This document shows positions 27,462-36,678 of a stretch of DNA of 64,000 nt, in pieces. A program made the translations under genes and the position numbers. Numbering within the stretch: position 1 is the stretch's first letter; every line of letters begins with the position of its first letter. A model generated the notes under the pieces. That model saw only the letters and a program-made list of their open reading frames with translations. It did not search any database and was not told where the DNA came from. Source of the stretch: Halalkalibacter nanhaiisediminis (lineage in GTDB: Bacteria; Bacillota; Bacilli; Bacillales; Bacillaceae_D); the NCBI RefSeq assembly GCF_007830185.1, contig NZ_VLKZ01000003.1, forward strand, positions 124,001 to 188,000, written 5' to 3'.

Positions 27462-27591
27462 GATGTCTAGCTCGAGCACCTAGCCTCTCGAGGTTGCTTC
27501 AGCCTGCAAATGGTTGCTAAAAGCGGGCAACGCATTGACGGGCTTCCATCACTTTCAGCTCGCTGAACGAGGCGCTTGCGCTTTTCTTATT
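27462..27591. repeat. Bacillaceae-type intergenic repeat
   Basis: The stretch opens with GATGTCTAGCTCGAGCACCT and closes with GGCGCTTGCGCTTTTCTTAT, with CTCGAGG near the left end. I recall close variants (GTCTAGCTCCAGCGCCTAG ... GCGCTTGCGCTTTTCTTA) as a common intergenic repeat family in Bacillaceae genomes. It is about 130 bases, GC-richer than its surroundings and non-coding. It lies directly behind the aspartokinase terminator and touches the 3' end of the ion-channel gene. Only one copy is in this window. Confidence 0.55.
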
Positions 27592-28411
27592 ATTTCCGTT
27601 CCGTTAACGTTTTCAGCATGGCTTTCATTTCAGACACTTCTTGACGGAGTTCTTTTAGTTCTTTATTTTCTTCTTCGGCTTTTTCTTCCTCGCTAGCTTT
27701 TTCTACATTATTGACGATAACTCCAATAAATAAGTTGAAAATAATAAATGTACCTACAAGGATGAAAATGACGAAATAAATCCAAGACCACCAAGCTTCT
27801 GCGAAAATGGGACGCATCAAACCACTAGCCCAGGAGTCAAGTGTGACAATCTGAAAAAGAGTTAACAGTGTTAGCTGCAAGTTTCCGAAGTATTCTGGGG
27901 CAATGCCTGCAAATAACATCGTTCCAATAACCGCAAAAATATAAAAGAAAATGCTCATTAAAATCATGATTGTTCCTAAGGCAGGAATGGTCATCAGTAA
28001 GGCATCCACAAGTTTTCGAAGAGACGGAATGACTGAAATCGCTCTTAAGACACGAAGCACACGTAAAATCCGTAGAACAGTAACGAAATGAGCACCAACA
28101 AAAATATGACCGGCCGCTACAATCAGAAAATCGAACCAATTCCAACTACTTTTAAAGAAATCTTTTGTTGGACGGGTGGCGATAAAACGCATGGCAATCT
28201 CAATGGTAAAAATCCACAGCAAAATGTAATCCGCTGTAAAAAACCAATCTTTATAATTGTTGTAGAGAGAGGGGTACGTCTCAAATCCAACAAGAATCGC
28301 ATTCACCATGATAAGACTAATAATTACTGGCGTGAATGCACGATGAAAGACAATTCGTTGAACCGCTCTGACAAAACCAGAGGAAGATAACTCGGTATTT
28401 GTATTTTCCAT
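27590..28411 (-). CDS. NaChBac-family voltage-gated cation channel with TLDSWAS filter
   Basis: A 273-residue single-repeat, six-helix channel that would assemble as a tetramer in the membrane. S4 carries four spaced Arg (R114, R117, R120, R123 in LRILRVLRVLRAI). The pore loop reads FQIVTLDSWASG, with Asp at residue 192 where most bacterial sodium channels have Glu (TLESWAS). The C-terminus is an acidic, Lys/Glu-rich coiled coil (EKASEEEKAEEENKELKEL). In alkaliphilic Bacillus such channels serve sodium entry for motility and pH homeostasis. The Asp substitution may alter ion selectivity (see findings). Confidence 0.93.
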   Translation of the reverse strand: MENTNTELSSSGFVRAVQRIVFHRAFTPVIISLIMVNAILVGFETYPSLYNNYKDWFFTADYILLWIFTIEIAMRFIATRPTKDFFKSSWNWFDFLIVAAGHIFVGAHFVTVLRILRVLRVLRAISVIPSLRKLVDALLMTIPALGTIMILMSIFFYIFAVIGTMLFAGIAPEYFGNLQLTLLTLFQIVTLDSWASGLMRPIFAEAWWSWIYFVIFILVGTFIIFNLFIGVIVNNVEKASEEEKAEEENKELKELRQEVSEMKAMLKTLTERK

Positions 28412-28691
28412 TTATTTCTACAAACTCCTTTGTAAATCAAACTATCTTTTATTCTACAAGAATATCTCAGAATGAAAAAGGCATATGGCTGCTGAGAATG
28501 CATAAAAAGAATGAACAAATGTTCACAACCTAGGAGAGAGGAGAATACGATTGAGCTCGTTATTTTAAAAGAGGTTTCTTGCAGGTACTTACAACTGCTC
28601 GTCGATTCGTTCATGTCTATTTGTCTATTGCCCGCAGGAAGGTAACGAAAAACGAAGAGAACCATAATCTCCCCTTGAGAACATGTAGTCA

Positions 28692-29441
28692 CTAGGTTCC
28701 TAAAAAGCGACTGATCGCATATTTTAGGTTTTTTAAATAAGTGACGGGGATATGTGGAATAATTTTATGTAACATCATTGTTTGGTTCGGATTTAAACCA
28801 ATAATATAGGAAGTAGTGCCAAATAGGCTCAGGCTCTCAATCATATTTCCTAATGCCAAAATGCCTTCTTGTGTTAGAGAAGAAACACCGTGAAAGTCGA
28901 ATAATACTTTTTCGGCCTCAGAGTCATAAACATCTTTTAGTAAACGTGCTTGTGTATGATCAATGATTTCTTTTGTTACATCCCCATAAATCGGGATCAA
29001 AACGATCTCATTTGATAGTGGAATAAGCGGTAATGACAGTTCTGAAATCCTTGCATGATAGTCTTCGAGCTGTTCTTTTTGTTCTAGTAGCTCAAAATTT
29101 GTTTCAGCTAGACGATGGCGGTGCTTGTCGACAGTCTCGATTAACCGTTCCATTTCCTTATCTTGCTTCGTGCAAATAATATGGCCCTTATCCTTTTCCC
29201 AGTTACATGTAAGTTTGATGAGAGCATAGGGAGAATCGATTGTTTTCATAACAAGTTCAATCGATAATATATTCTTAGAAAATAGCAGTAGCTTGGCTTT
29301 TTGCTGGCTCTCTTCATCAATTAAATGAAGAAGAGAATCGCTTGGCTGAAACAAGCTCCATGCACTTTCAGAAGCCGCTAAAATGGTGAAATCCTGATCA
29401 ATCTGAAAATAGGGTAAGGGCATAGAATTAATAAATGACAT
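28692..29441 (-). CDS. STAS-domain protein, RsbR-like with N-terminal PAS-like sensor
   Basis: A 249-residue protein. Residues 1-80 resemble a PAS-like sensor (LPYFQIDQDFTILAASESAW), residues 95-130 form a coiled coil (RLAETNFELLEQKEQLEDYH), and residues 140-249 are a STAS domain (VLIPIYGDVTKEIIDHTQAR, KVLFDFHGVSSLTQEGILAL). Such proteins build or modulate stressosomes that control sigma-B. The phosphorylatable Ser/Thr region is VSSLT. No partner kinase (RsbT/RsbS) is adjacent. The 280 bases between it and the channel gene show no gene. Confidence 0.7.
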   Translation of the reverse strand: MSFINSMPLPYFQIDQDFTILAASESAWSLFQPSDSLLHLIDEESQQKAKLLLFSKNILSIELVMKTIDSPYALIKLTCNWEKDKGHIICTKQDKEMERLIETVDKHRHRLAETNFELLEQKEQLEDYHARISELSLPLIPLSNEIVLIPIYGDVTKEIIDHTQARLLKDVYDSEAEKVLFDFHGVSSLTQEGILALGNMIESLSLFGTTSYIIGLNPNQTMMLHKIIPHIPVTYLKNLKYAISRFLGT

Positions 29442-29654
29442 TCGAATTCACTCCGGTTACGGTTGTATGCTTTTCATGAAATAGTGATACCAACTCTTTT
29501 TTTTTCATTCCTAAGTACTAACACATTTGACTTTTAAAACTATTTTATCATATTTTCTGGTTAGTATTTTCATTTCATTTAAAATTGCGGATAAATCGCT
29601 TAAGCTTTTTAAGCTGGTGTTAACTTTTTCACAATCTAGCAATTTAGGTATAAG

Positions 29655-29691
29655 ACAAAAAGACTGTTGAACATACATTCCCTCAACAGTC
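29655..29691 (-). terminator. Terminator of the pro operon
   Basis: GACTGTTGA (29662-29670) pairs with TCAACAGTC (29683-29691), with a T run on the minus strand. It lies about 45 bases past the proC stop. Confidence 0.8.
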
Positions 29692-29732
29692 TCATTAGAT
29701 AATATATTAATTGTTTTTTTGCTGTCGTTCAA

Positions 29733-30575
29733 TTAATTCGACTTTGTAAATACAGCACCAAGCTCTTTTGAACGCGCTATGGCACGAGTGACAGCAGCCT
29801 GCATCGCTTCTTGTGTCTCATGCTCGCGCAAGACATTAATACCAGCCTCTGTCGTACCATTTGGACTCATGACTTCTTGATAAAGCTCCTTTGATGACTT
29901 CGTTGTTGATTGCAATCTCTTACCAACACCAACGACTGTTTGCGTAATAAGGGCAGATGCTTCTTCTTCCGTCAGACCAGCATCAGCTGCTGCTTGCTCC
30001 ATTGCTTCAATAAGGAAGTAAAAATAGGCTGGGCCACTTCCCGCAAGACCAGTAACAGCATCAAGCTTATCTTCCTCGACAACAGTGACCGTTCCAACAG
30101 CAGTAAATAGCGTCTCAACTTGCTGCAGGTGTTGGTCTGTTGCGTGTCTACCTTTGCAAATCGCGGTTGCTGATGCACCGACTTTCGCAGAGGTATTTGG
30201 CATCGTTCTAATTAAACTAGCCTTCTCACCAAGTAAATCTTCCATGTACACAGTCGGAATTCCTGCGAGTACAGAAACAAACAATTGATCTTTGCGAGTG
30301 GAATCTCGCACATATTCAATCGCTTCTTTGACATGTTTTGGCTTCATCGCTAGAACGATAATATCACCTTGACGAACAGCTTCTAAGCGGTCGCTTGTTG
30401 TGCGAATATCGTATGTCTTTTCAAGGTAATTCAGTTTATCCTGATCACTTACATTCGTTGCAATGATTTGCGATGGACTGACAACTTCCTGACGAACAAG
30501 CCCCACAATAATCGCCTCGGCCATTGAACCAGCACCTAGAAAGGTAATTGTTTTGTTTTCGAGCAACTTCCTCAC
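29733..30575 (-). CDS. proC: Pyrroline-5-carboxylate reductase
   Basis: ProC performs the last step of proline synthesis, reducing P5C with NAD(P)H. The protein has the Rossmann motif ITFLGAGSMAEAIIVGL, VLAMKPKHVKEAI, RTMPNTSAKVGASAT and the C-terminal VTGLAGSGPAYFYFLIEAM and EVMSPNGTTEAGI motifs. The start is either GTG at 30575 or TTG at 30566; GAGGTG lies 6 bases before the TTG, which is the better spacing. It follows proA by only 8-17 bases, so the operon is proB-proA-proC. Confidence 0.93.
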   Translation of the reverse strand: MRKLLENKTITFLGAGSMAEAIIVGLVRQEVVSPSQIIATNVSDQDKLNYLEKTYDIRTTSDRLEAVRQGDIIVLAMKPKHVKEAIEYVRDSTRKDQLFVSVLAGIPTVYMEDLLGEKASLIRTMPNTSAKVGASATAICKGRHATDQHLQQVETLFTAVGTVTVVEEDKLDAVTGLAGSGPAYFYFLIEAMEQAAADAGLTEEEASALITQTVVGVGKRLQSTTKSSKELYQEVMSPNGTTEAGINVLREHETQEAMQAAVTRAIARSKELGAVFTKSN

Positions 30576-30583
30576 CTCACCTT

Positions 30584-31828
30584 TTACTTTATTTGTCCGT
30601 TGCCTCGAACAATGTATTTTGTTGATGTTAAGGCTTCAAGCCCCATTGGACCACGTGCATGAAGCTTCTGTGTGCTAATACCGATTTCTGCACCAAAGCC
30701 AAATTCAAAGCCATCTGTAAAGCGAGTAGATGCGTTATGGTAAACGGCTGCTGCATCAACTTCATTTAAAAACGTAGCAACATTCGCTGCATCTTCACTA
30801 ATGATGGATTCAGAGTGCTTCGTTCCGTATTGATAAATGTGAGCACTCGCTGCTTCAACTGAGTCAACAAGCTTAACCGCTACCTTTAAATCTAGGAATT
30901 CATCTGTCCAGTCTGATTCAATAGCTGGCTTAATGCGTGTATCTAATGCTTGAATCTCCTCATCACCGACAAAAGAAACGCCTTTTGCAGCAAGTTGATC
31001 TAATAATGAAGTAAGATGCTCATTTGCCCATGTCTTTTCAATTAAAATTGTTTCAACCGCATTACAGACAGAAGGACGTTGCGTTTTCGCATTAACCGCA
31101 ATAGAGATCGCCATATCAGGCTTTGCACTGCGGTCAATAAATAAATGACAATTTCCAACACCCGTTTCAAGAACTGGAACAGAGGCATTTTTCACGACTG
31201 CTTGAATAAGGGAAGCACCACCGCGTGGAATCAGAACATCTAAATACTCATTTAATGTAAACATTTCAGAAGCAGTCTCGCGGCTTGTATCTTCAATTAA
31301 TTGAATGGCTTCAGCAGGAATCGTCGTTTTCTCGAGTGCACGTTGAATAACTTGCACAAGGGCAATGTTTGAGTGTATCGCCGATGAACTGCCACGAAGG
31401 AGGACCGCGTTACCCGCTTTTAAGCATAAGCTTGATGCATCAACTGTTACATTTGGACGTGCTTCGTAAATCATTCCGATCACACCAAGTGGAACACGAA
31501 CTTTTTCGATTTCTAACTCATTAGGGCGAGTGTTTTTTGACAGGCTTTCACCGATTGGATCAGACAATGCAGCAACCTGTTTTAAGCCGTCTGCCATGTC
31601 CGCTAATCGCTCAGCCGTTAACGTTAGACGGTCAATCAAACTTTCACTTGTACCGTTTGAACGAGCTGTATCAATATCTTTTTTGTTCTCCTTTAATACG
31701 TATTCCTGTTCAAGGAGAAGTTGCTCTGCCATTGCAAGAAGCGCTTGATTTTTTTCTTCTGTCGTTTTAATAGCTAATTCTCTGGCAACATTTTGTGCGG
31801 CTTTTGCTTTTGTACGTAATTCGCTCAT
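30584..31828 (-). CDS. proA: Gamma-glutamyl phosphate reductase
   Basis: ProA reduces gamma-glutamyl phosphate to the semialdehyde. About 414 residues of the aldehyde dehydrogenase superfamily, with [54 protein letters not shown] and the active-site Cys region [14 protein letters not shown]. The ATG at 31828 overlaps the proB stop (ATGA), with AAAGGAG upstream; an earlier in-frame start at 31861 would lie inside proB. Confidence 0.95.
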   Translation of the reverse strand: MSELRTKAKAAQNVARELAIKTTEEKNQALLAMAEQLLLEQEYVLKENKKDIDTARSNGTSESLIDRLTLTAERLADMADGLKQVAALSDPIGESLSKNTRPNELEIEKVRVPLGVIGMIYEARPNVTVDASSLCLKAGNAVLLRGSSSAIHSNIALVQVIQRALEKTTIPAEAIQLIEDTSRETASEMFTLNEYLDVLIPRGGASLIQAVVKNASVPVLETGVGNCHLFIDRSAKPDMAISIAVNAKTQRPSVCNAVETILIEKTWANEHLTSLLDQLAAKGVSFVGDEEIQALDTRIKPAIESDWTDEFLDLKVAVKLVDSVEAASAHIYQYGTKHSESIISEDAANVATFLNEVDAAAVYHNASTRFTDGFEFGFGAEIGISTQKLHARGPMGLEALTSTKYIVRGNGQIK

Positions 31829-32952
31829 CGTTTCATCGTCTCCTTTGTATGTGGAACCCATTCATTACGGTGAATCACAACAGGGTCCTTGTATTTGTTA
31901 TCAGTACTACTTGAAGCATGATGCTGTTTACGATACGTTTCTAGCTCGTGAACAGTCATATTCGCTTTTCCTTTTCCAAGGATACGACCTTGTTGATTCC
32001 ATACCTCAATCACGTCGCCAACAGAAAAGCTTCCTTTCACATCAGATACTCCTACAGGTAGTAGGCTTTTCCCTTTAGAGAGCAGAGCCATTTCTGCACC
32101 AGCGTCGATAATCACTTTGGCCATCGGTTTAGAGTGCAAGGCAATCCACTGCTTTGTGGTCGGCATAACCGCTTCATGCTGGAAGGTACCAATATAAGTG
32201 CCATTTCCTTTTCCCGCAAGGATATCTAAAAAGGTATCCTGCTCTTCTGCTTTGCCAATAAAGACGTTCACGCCAAGAGTTAGGGCCGTCTCTGCTGCAC
32301 TGACCTTTGATTTCATTCCTCCTGTACCGACTTTTGATTTCGATTCTCCTGCAAGGGCTAATAAATCAGGAGTTAAAGAAGGGAGATAATGAATTTTCTT
32401 CGCATTTGGATTGATTTGCGGATTAGCGTCATATAACCCGTTCACATCTGTCATAATGCAGAGCGTATTGGCATGAATCAGTCCACTAACAAGCGCAGAT
32501 AACATATCATTGTCACCGAACGTTAATTCCGCAATAGATGTCGAGTCATTTTCATTTATAATCGGGATTGCCCCGCGTTTTAACAATTCATTTAATGTTG
32601 AATAGGCATTGCTATATCTTGTTTGATCAGAAAAATCCTCTCGCGTTAAAAGGAGCTGAGCTGGTGTTAGATTGTGCTTGGCAAACTGCTCAATATAGGC
32701 TTGCATCAGAAGTCCTTGCCCAACAGCAGCAGCGGCCTGTTTTCCAGCAATCGTTACTGGGCGACTTGGGTAGCCGATCGCTGAAAAGCCTGCCGCCACA
32801 GCACCAGATGAAATCACGATCACTTCATGACCCGTTTGCTTTAGCTTTGCAATGGCCTCAACAAACATCGTCACTTTCTCCATACTTAACGCTCCAAGCT
32901 TGGTCGTTAAAGAACTGCTTCCGATTTTCACAACGATACGTTGTCGACTCAT
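31825..32952 (-). CDS. proB: Glutamate 5-kinase with PUA domain
   Basis: ProB phosphorylates glutamate, the committed and usually feedback-inhibited step of proline synthesis. About 375 residues: an amino-acid kinase domain ([69 protein letters not shown]) and a C-terminal PUA domain ([20 protein letters not shown]). The ATG at 32952 is preferred because GAGGTG lies 6 bases upstream. Expression is under a proline T-box in the leader. Confidence 0.95.
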   Translation of the reverse strand: MSRQRIVVKIGSSSLTTKLGALSMEKVTMFVEAIAKLKQTGHEVIVISSGAVAAGFSAIGYPSRPVTIAGKQAAAAVGQGLLMQAYIEQFAKHNLTPAQLLLTREDFSDQTRYSNAYSTLNELLKRGAIPIINENDSTSIAELTFGDNDMLSALVSGLIHANTLCIMTDVNGLYDANPQINPNAKKIHYLPSLTPDLLALAGESKSKVGTGGMKSKVSAAETALTLGVNVFIGKAEEQDTFLDILAGKGNGTYIGTFQHEAVMPTTKQWIALHSKPMAKVIIDAGAEMALLSKGKSLLPVGVSDVKGSFSVGDVIEVWNQQGRILGKGKANMTVHELETYRKQHHASSSTDNKYKDPVVIHRNEWVPHTKETMKR

Positions 32953-32980
32953 GCTCATCACCTCATTCCTATTATAATAT

Positions 32981-33224
32981 AAAAATAAAAAAGCCCTCAC
33001 GTCCAAAAAAAGGACGGAAGAGCTTCATCCGCGGTACCACCTTTGTTGGCAAAAAATATGCCCACTTGAACCCGTATCGTGGGAAACGGTCAGAATCTCA
33101 GTCTGACTAGCTCAAGGGCAGGTTCAATTGCATCAGCGGTGATGACCCTTTCAGCCGGTGAGGTCACTCTCTTTTCACATGAATACATATTTACTAATCC
33201 CTATCTACGCCACTTCATATCATT
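32981..33224 (-). promoter_or_regulatory. Proline-specific T-box riboswitch of proBA(C)
   Basis: The minus-strand leader has the T-box sequence GGTGGTACCGCGG (33041-33029), a terminator hairpin (33012-33025 with 32991-33004, then U-rich) and a long upstream stem I. The specifier region reads GAACCTGCCCTTGAG, in which CCT (33122-33120) sits in the position after GAA used by known T-boxes, giving a proline codon. Uncharged tRNA-Pro should pair here and block termination, raising proline synthesis when proline is scarce. Confidence 0.93.
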
Positions 33225-33230
33225 TTTCTC

Positions 33231-33260
33231 ATTATAAAAGGGAGACAAGTTGATCGTCAA
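33231..33260 (-). promoter_or_regulatory. Sigma-A promoter of the pro operon
   Basis: On the minus strand TTGACG (33260-33255), an 18-base spacer and TATAAT (33236-33231) place the start near 33224, just in front of the T-box stem I. Confidence 0.8.
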
Positions 33261-33368
33261 CTACTTTCTGAACATTCCCATTTAATTTACGAATATGTGC
33301 AGTATTTCAATAGCTGCCTCGTGCGATTTCCTGTAAGATGAAGAGAGAAGAAAGAAGGAGTGTCATAG

Positions 33369-34151
33369 ATGAAATCAGGAACGGTCGTTTGGATAACGGG
33401 TGCATCAAGCGGACTTGGTCGTGAGCTTGCCATACAAGCAGCAAGACGTGGCGCAACAGTCGTCTTACTAGCCCGAAATGAAGCAAGACTTGCTAGTGTA
33501 AAAGCTGAAATTGAAAAAGGTGGAGGAACAACGCTTGTCTACACACTCGATGTCAGTGACCAGCAAGCAACTCTCAAGCAAGCTGCCCATATCCTAAAGG
33601 AAGTCGGCAGTATCGATGTTCTAATTAATAACGCAGGGTTCGCTGTATTTGAGGAAGTTCAAGCAGCTTCCATTGATACGGTAAAAGAGATGTTTGATGT
33701 CAATGTGATCGGTTTGATTGCTCTAACTAAAGCAGTTCTTCCTCATATGGTTTCCAAAAACAGCGGACACATCATTAATATTGCTTCACAAGCAGGGAAG
33801 CTCGCAACACCAAAATCAAGCGTCTATGCCGCAACCAAACATGCAGTTCTCGGTTTTACGAATGGATTACGACTTGAACTGAGCGACACAGATATTCATG
33901 TCAGTGCTGTGAATCCTGGTCCCATTCGAACACCTTTCTTTGACCGCGCCGATGAAGAAGGGTTATACGTGAAAAATATTGAAAAGTGGATGCTTAAGCC
34001 TGAAGATGTCGCATCTTTAACCTTGGATCTCATTGACAAGCCAAAAAGAGAATTGAACTTACCACGCTGGATGGGTATTGGTTCAACCCTTTATCAAGTC
34101 ATGCCTCGTCTGTTTGAGAAGGTCGCTGGAAAACAACTTCGCCAAAAGTAA
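33369..34151 (+). CDS. yqjQ: Short-chain dehydrogenase/reductase (YqjQ-like)
   Basis: A classical SDR of 260 residues. It has the cofactor motif TGASSGLGRELA at residue 10, NNAGFAVFEE, the catalytic Ser in IINIASQAGKL, YAATK (YxxxK) and NPGPIRTPFFDRAD. The Arg-rich segment after the first helix suggests NADP. The substrate is unknown. Similarity and the neighbouring yqzH-like gene point to the B. subtilis yqjQ region. AGAAGGAG precedes the ATG. Confidence 0.82.
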   Translation: MKSGTVVWITGASSGLGRELAIQAARRGATVVLLARNEARLASVKAEIEKGGGTTLVYTLDVSDQQATLKQAAHILKEVGSIDVLINNAGFAVFEEVQAASIDTVKEMFDVNVIGLIALTKAVLPHMVSKNSGHIINIASQAGKLATPKSSVYAATKHAVLGFTNGLRLELSDTDIHVSAVNPGPIRTPFFDRADEEGLYVKNIEKWMLKPEDVASLTLDLIDKPKRELNLPRWMGIGSTLYQVMPRLFEKVAGKQLRQK

Positions 34152-34171
34152 TGGCATAAGGAGGGACTTGC

Positions 34172-34351
34172 ATGGAAAATCGTTTTCACTGCTGTGCCAC
34201 ATGTCAGCACTTTTCTGCTGAAAAAAAGTCGAGTGGGGGGATGTATTACCACTGTGTTCGTCTCGGCTTTGAAACGAAACCGACGTATACCTTTAATTGC
34301 TGGAACCCAACTGAGACCGTCAAACACCTAATGAAAAAGGAGGAGGGCTAA
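34172..34351 (+). CDS. Small Cys-rich protein, probably metal-binding
   Basis: A 59-residue protein starting at ATG 34172 behind AAGGAGGG, 20 bases after the SDR. It has Cys at residues 7, 8, 11, 28 and 43 (HCCATCQHF, YYHCVRLG, FNCWNP), which suggests a zinc or iron-sulfur site. I do not recognise the family with certainty. Its stop overlaps the stop of the convergent yqzH-like gene by four bases. Confidence 0.65.
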   Translation: MENRFHCCATCQHFSAEKKSSGGMYYHCVRLGFETKPTYTFNCWNPTETVKHLMKKEEG

Positions 34352-34554
34352 TCCTCCTCCTGTCCTGTGAAAAACGTGTAGATCACATCATGAACAATTT
34401 CTCGCACTTCTCCTGTTTCCCCGTCTGCAAGCTTTTTTTGAATACGAGCTAATAAATGCTCTTCTTCCTGCTCTGAAAGGGGCAGTCCCATCTCCATTTC
34501 TGTGTATGATTTGGCGACAGCTCGTATTTGTTTTTGTAGAAATTTTTGTTCCAA
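34348..34554 (-). CDS. yqzH: YqzH-like small protein
   Basis: A soluble protein of about 68 residues, acidic and helical (EQKFLQKQIRAVAKSYTEME, then LSEQEEEHLLARIQKKL). It resembles B. subtilis YqzH, and the convergent position behind yqjQ agrees. TTG at 34554 is chosen because GGAGG lies 8 bases upstream; the earlier in-frame TTG at 34569 overlaps that site. Function unknown. The 220 bases up to asnO hold no recognised element. Confidence 0.6.
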   Translation of the reverse strand: MEQKFLQKQIRAVAKSYTEMEMGLPLSEQEEEHLLARIQKKLADGETGEVREIVHDVIYTFFTGQEED

Positions 34555-34791
34555 TGTAGTTTCCTCCAAATCTCTTTATTCGTAAGTAATCGCTTTTTCT
34601 AATCAGCTATTTAACCTCATTATATAGAATACAAAAAAACTTCTATCTTAATAAAATTTTCATAAAACAAGAGTCTTCTTACACACCTGCCTATTCGGCT
34701 GAATAGAATAGCTCATGGGAATTAGCCTAGCATGGGGCGAATAGAGTAGGGTAGAGAGAAATAGACATTTCCCAAAAGGGGCTGATCATAC

Positions 34792-36639
34792 ATGTGTGGA
34801 ATTACAGGGTGGATTGACTGGCGCCAGGACCTGCGAAAAGAAGAGCCGCAAATACTAAAAATGGCCAAAACGCTTGAGCGTCGTGGACCAGATGATATGA
34901 ATGTGTGGACCTCACCACACGCAGCATTTGGCCATGCGCGACTTGTTGTTGTTGATCCTGAAGGCGGCGTTCAGCCAATGAGCCGAACATTCAAGGGAAA
35001 GACGTATACGATTGTTTATAACGGCGAGCTCTATAACACAGAAGACATTAGACGAGAGCTACTTGCATACGGTCACGATTTTAAAGGACATTCAGATACA
35101 GAGGTATTATTGAAATCCTACATTCAATGGGGCTATCAATGTCTAGAAAAATTAAATGGCATTTTTGCCTTTGCGATCTGGAATGAGCAGGATCAGAGCT
35201 TATTTATGGCAAGAGACCGATTAGGAGTCAAGCCTCTGTTTTATACAGTACGACATGGCTGTCTCATGTTTGCTTCTGAATTAAAGGCATTGCTGGCACA
35301 TCGAGAAATTGACCCAAGTATTAAAGCCGATGGACTTTCAGAAATCATTGGATTAGCACCGTCGAAAACACCTGGTCACGGGATTTATGACAATATTCAT
35401 GAGCTCAGACCTGCTCATGTGCTTATTTATGATCGTAACGGCGCAACGATTAGCCGTTACTGGACATTAAAGAGTCAGAGGCATGAACATACAGTGGAAG
35501 AAACAGCAGAATATATTCGTTATTTATTAGAAGATATCGTTGAAAGGCAGCTTTTTGCGGATGTACCAGTCGGCCTATTTCTTTCTGGAGGGATCGATTC
35601 AAGTGCGTTAACAGCTTTAGCAGCCAAAGTATACGACAAACAAGGCATAGGACCAATCCGCAGCTATTCCATCGACTATGATGAAAATGATAAATATTTC
35701 AAAGCGAATGACTTTCAACCAAATGCCGACGGTCCGTGGGTGAAAATTGTAGCTGATGCAATCGGAACACAGCACGATAACAAAGTCATCTCCATCGATG
35801 AATTAGCTAACCGTTTAAAAGAAGCAGTTCTTGTCCGTGATCTACCAGGCATGGCCGATATTGATTCCTCCCTGCTTTGGTTCTGTCATGAAATTAAGCA
35901 AGATGTAACCGTTGGACTATCAGGAGAGTGCGCTGATGAAATTTTCGGGGGCTATCCGTGGTTCCATAAGCCAGAAGTGATGAACATTGATGGCTTCCCG
36001 TGGATGCGTTCAATTGAAGAGAGAGAAAACCTCTTAAATGAAAAATGGAAAAAGAAATTAAATATTAAACAATATGTCTATAACCGCTACAAAGAAACAA
36101 TCCAAGAAACACCGCGATATGAAGGGGATTCTCCAGAGGAAGCACGTAGGCGCGAAATCTCATACTTAAATATCGTCTGGTTCATGACGAATTTGCTAGA
36201 TCGCAAAGACCGAATGAGCATGGGTGCGAGCCTAGAAGTACGGGTTCCCTTTTCCGATCACCGACTCGTTGAATATGTCTGGAATATTCCTTGGGAAATG
36301 AAACAACTAGACGGACGTGAAAAAGGGATTCTCCGCAAATCATTAGAAGACCTTTTACCATATGATGTTCTCTACCGTAAAAAAAGCCCGTACCCTAAAA
36401 CCCATCACCCCAATTACACAGCAGCCGTCCAAAAAGGAATGCAAGCAGTACTATCACAAAAAGACGCACCAATCTTTGAATTCATCAATAAAAAAGCCTT
36501 AAGTGAGATTGCTGAAACAGGCGGACTTCCAATGGGTAAGCCTTATTTTGGCCAACTCATGGCTGGCCCGCAGCTGCTCGCTCATTTTATTCAGATGGAT
36601 TATTGGTTGAAGGAGTATGATGTGAAGATAATCGGATAG
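34792..36639 (+). CDS. asnO: Asparagine synthase (glutamine-hydrolysing)
   Basis: This enzyme makes asparagine from aspartate, ATP and glutamine nitrogen. The 615-residue protein begins MCGITGWIDW, with Cys2 as the glutaminase nucleophile. It has RRGPDDMNVW, YNGELYN and GHSDTEVLLKSY in the amidotransferase half and the ATP motif LFLSGGIDSSALTAL in the synthetase half, plus SGECADEIFGGYPWF and LDRKDRMSMGASLEVRVPF. The length matches AsnO of B. subtilis (sporulation) rather than AsnB or AsnH. Its 3' end is duplicated 3 kb downstream, marking it as the edge of a foreign island. Confidence 0.9.
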   Translation: MCGITGWIDWRQDLRKEEPQILKMAKTLERRGPDDMNVWTSPHAAFGHARLVVVDPEGGVQPMSRTFKGKTYTIVYNGELYNTEDIRRELLAYGHDFKGHSDTEVLLKSYIQWGYQCLEKLNGIFAFAIWNEQDQSLFMARDRLGVKPLFYTVRHGCLMFASELKALLAHREIDPSIKADGLSEIIGLAPSKTPGHGIYDNIHELRPAHVLIYDRNGATISRYWTLKSQRHEHTVEETAEYIRYLLEDIVERQLFADVPVGLFLSGGIDSSALTALAAKVYDKQGIGPIRSYSIDYDENDKYFKANDFQPNADGPWVKIVADAIGTQHDNKVISIDELANRLKEAVLVRDLPGMADIDSSLLWFCHEIKQDVTVGLSGECADEIFGGYPWFHKPEVMNIDGFPWMRSIEERENLLNEKWKKKLNIKQYVYNRYKETIQETPRYEGDSPEEARRREISYLNIVWFMTNLLDRKDRMSMGASLEVRVPFSDHRLVEYVWNIPWEMKQLDGREKGILRKSLEDLLPYDVLYRKKSPYPKTHHPNYTAAVQKGMQAVLSQKDAPIFEFINKKALSEIAETGGLPMGKPYFGQLMAGPQLLAHFIQMDYWLKEYDVKIIG

Positions 36640-36650
36640 GTTTGATGTGG

Positions 36651-36678
36651 CCCACCTTGGGATGGAGGTGGGTTTTTT
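36651..36678 (+). terminator. asnO terminator
   Basis: CCCACCT (36651-36657) pairs with AGGTGGG (36666-36672), followed by six T. A degraded copy (CCCGTCT ... AGGTGGG) sits in repeat copy 2. Confidence 0.8.

Noticed and set aside
29511-29732. 73-residue minus-strand reading frame after proC
   Set aside because: It starts at a TTG without ribosome site directly at the proC stop and runs through the proC terminator hairpin.
32568-33110. 180-residue plus-strand reading frame across proB and its leader
   Set aside because: It is antisense to proB and the T-box; the T-box and proB explain the sequence.
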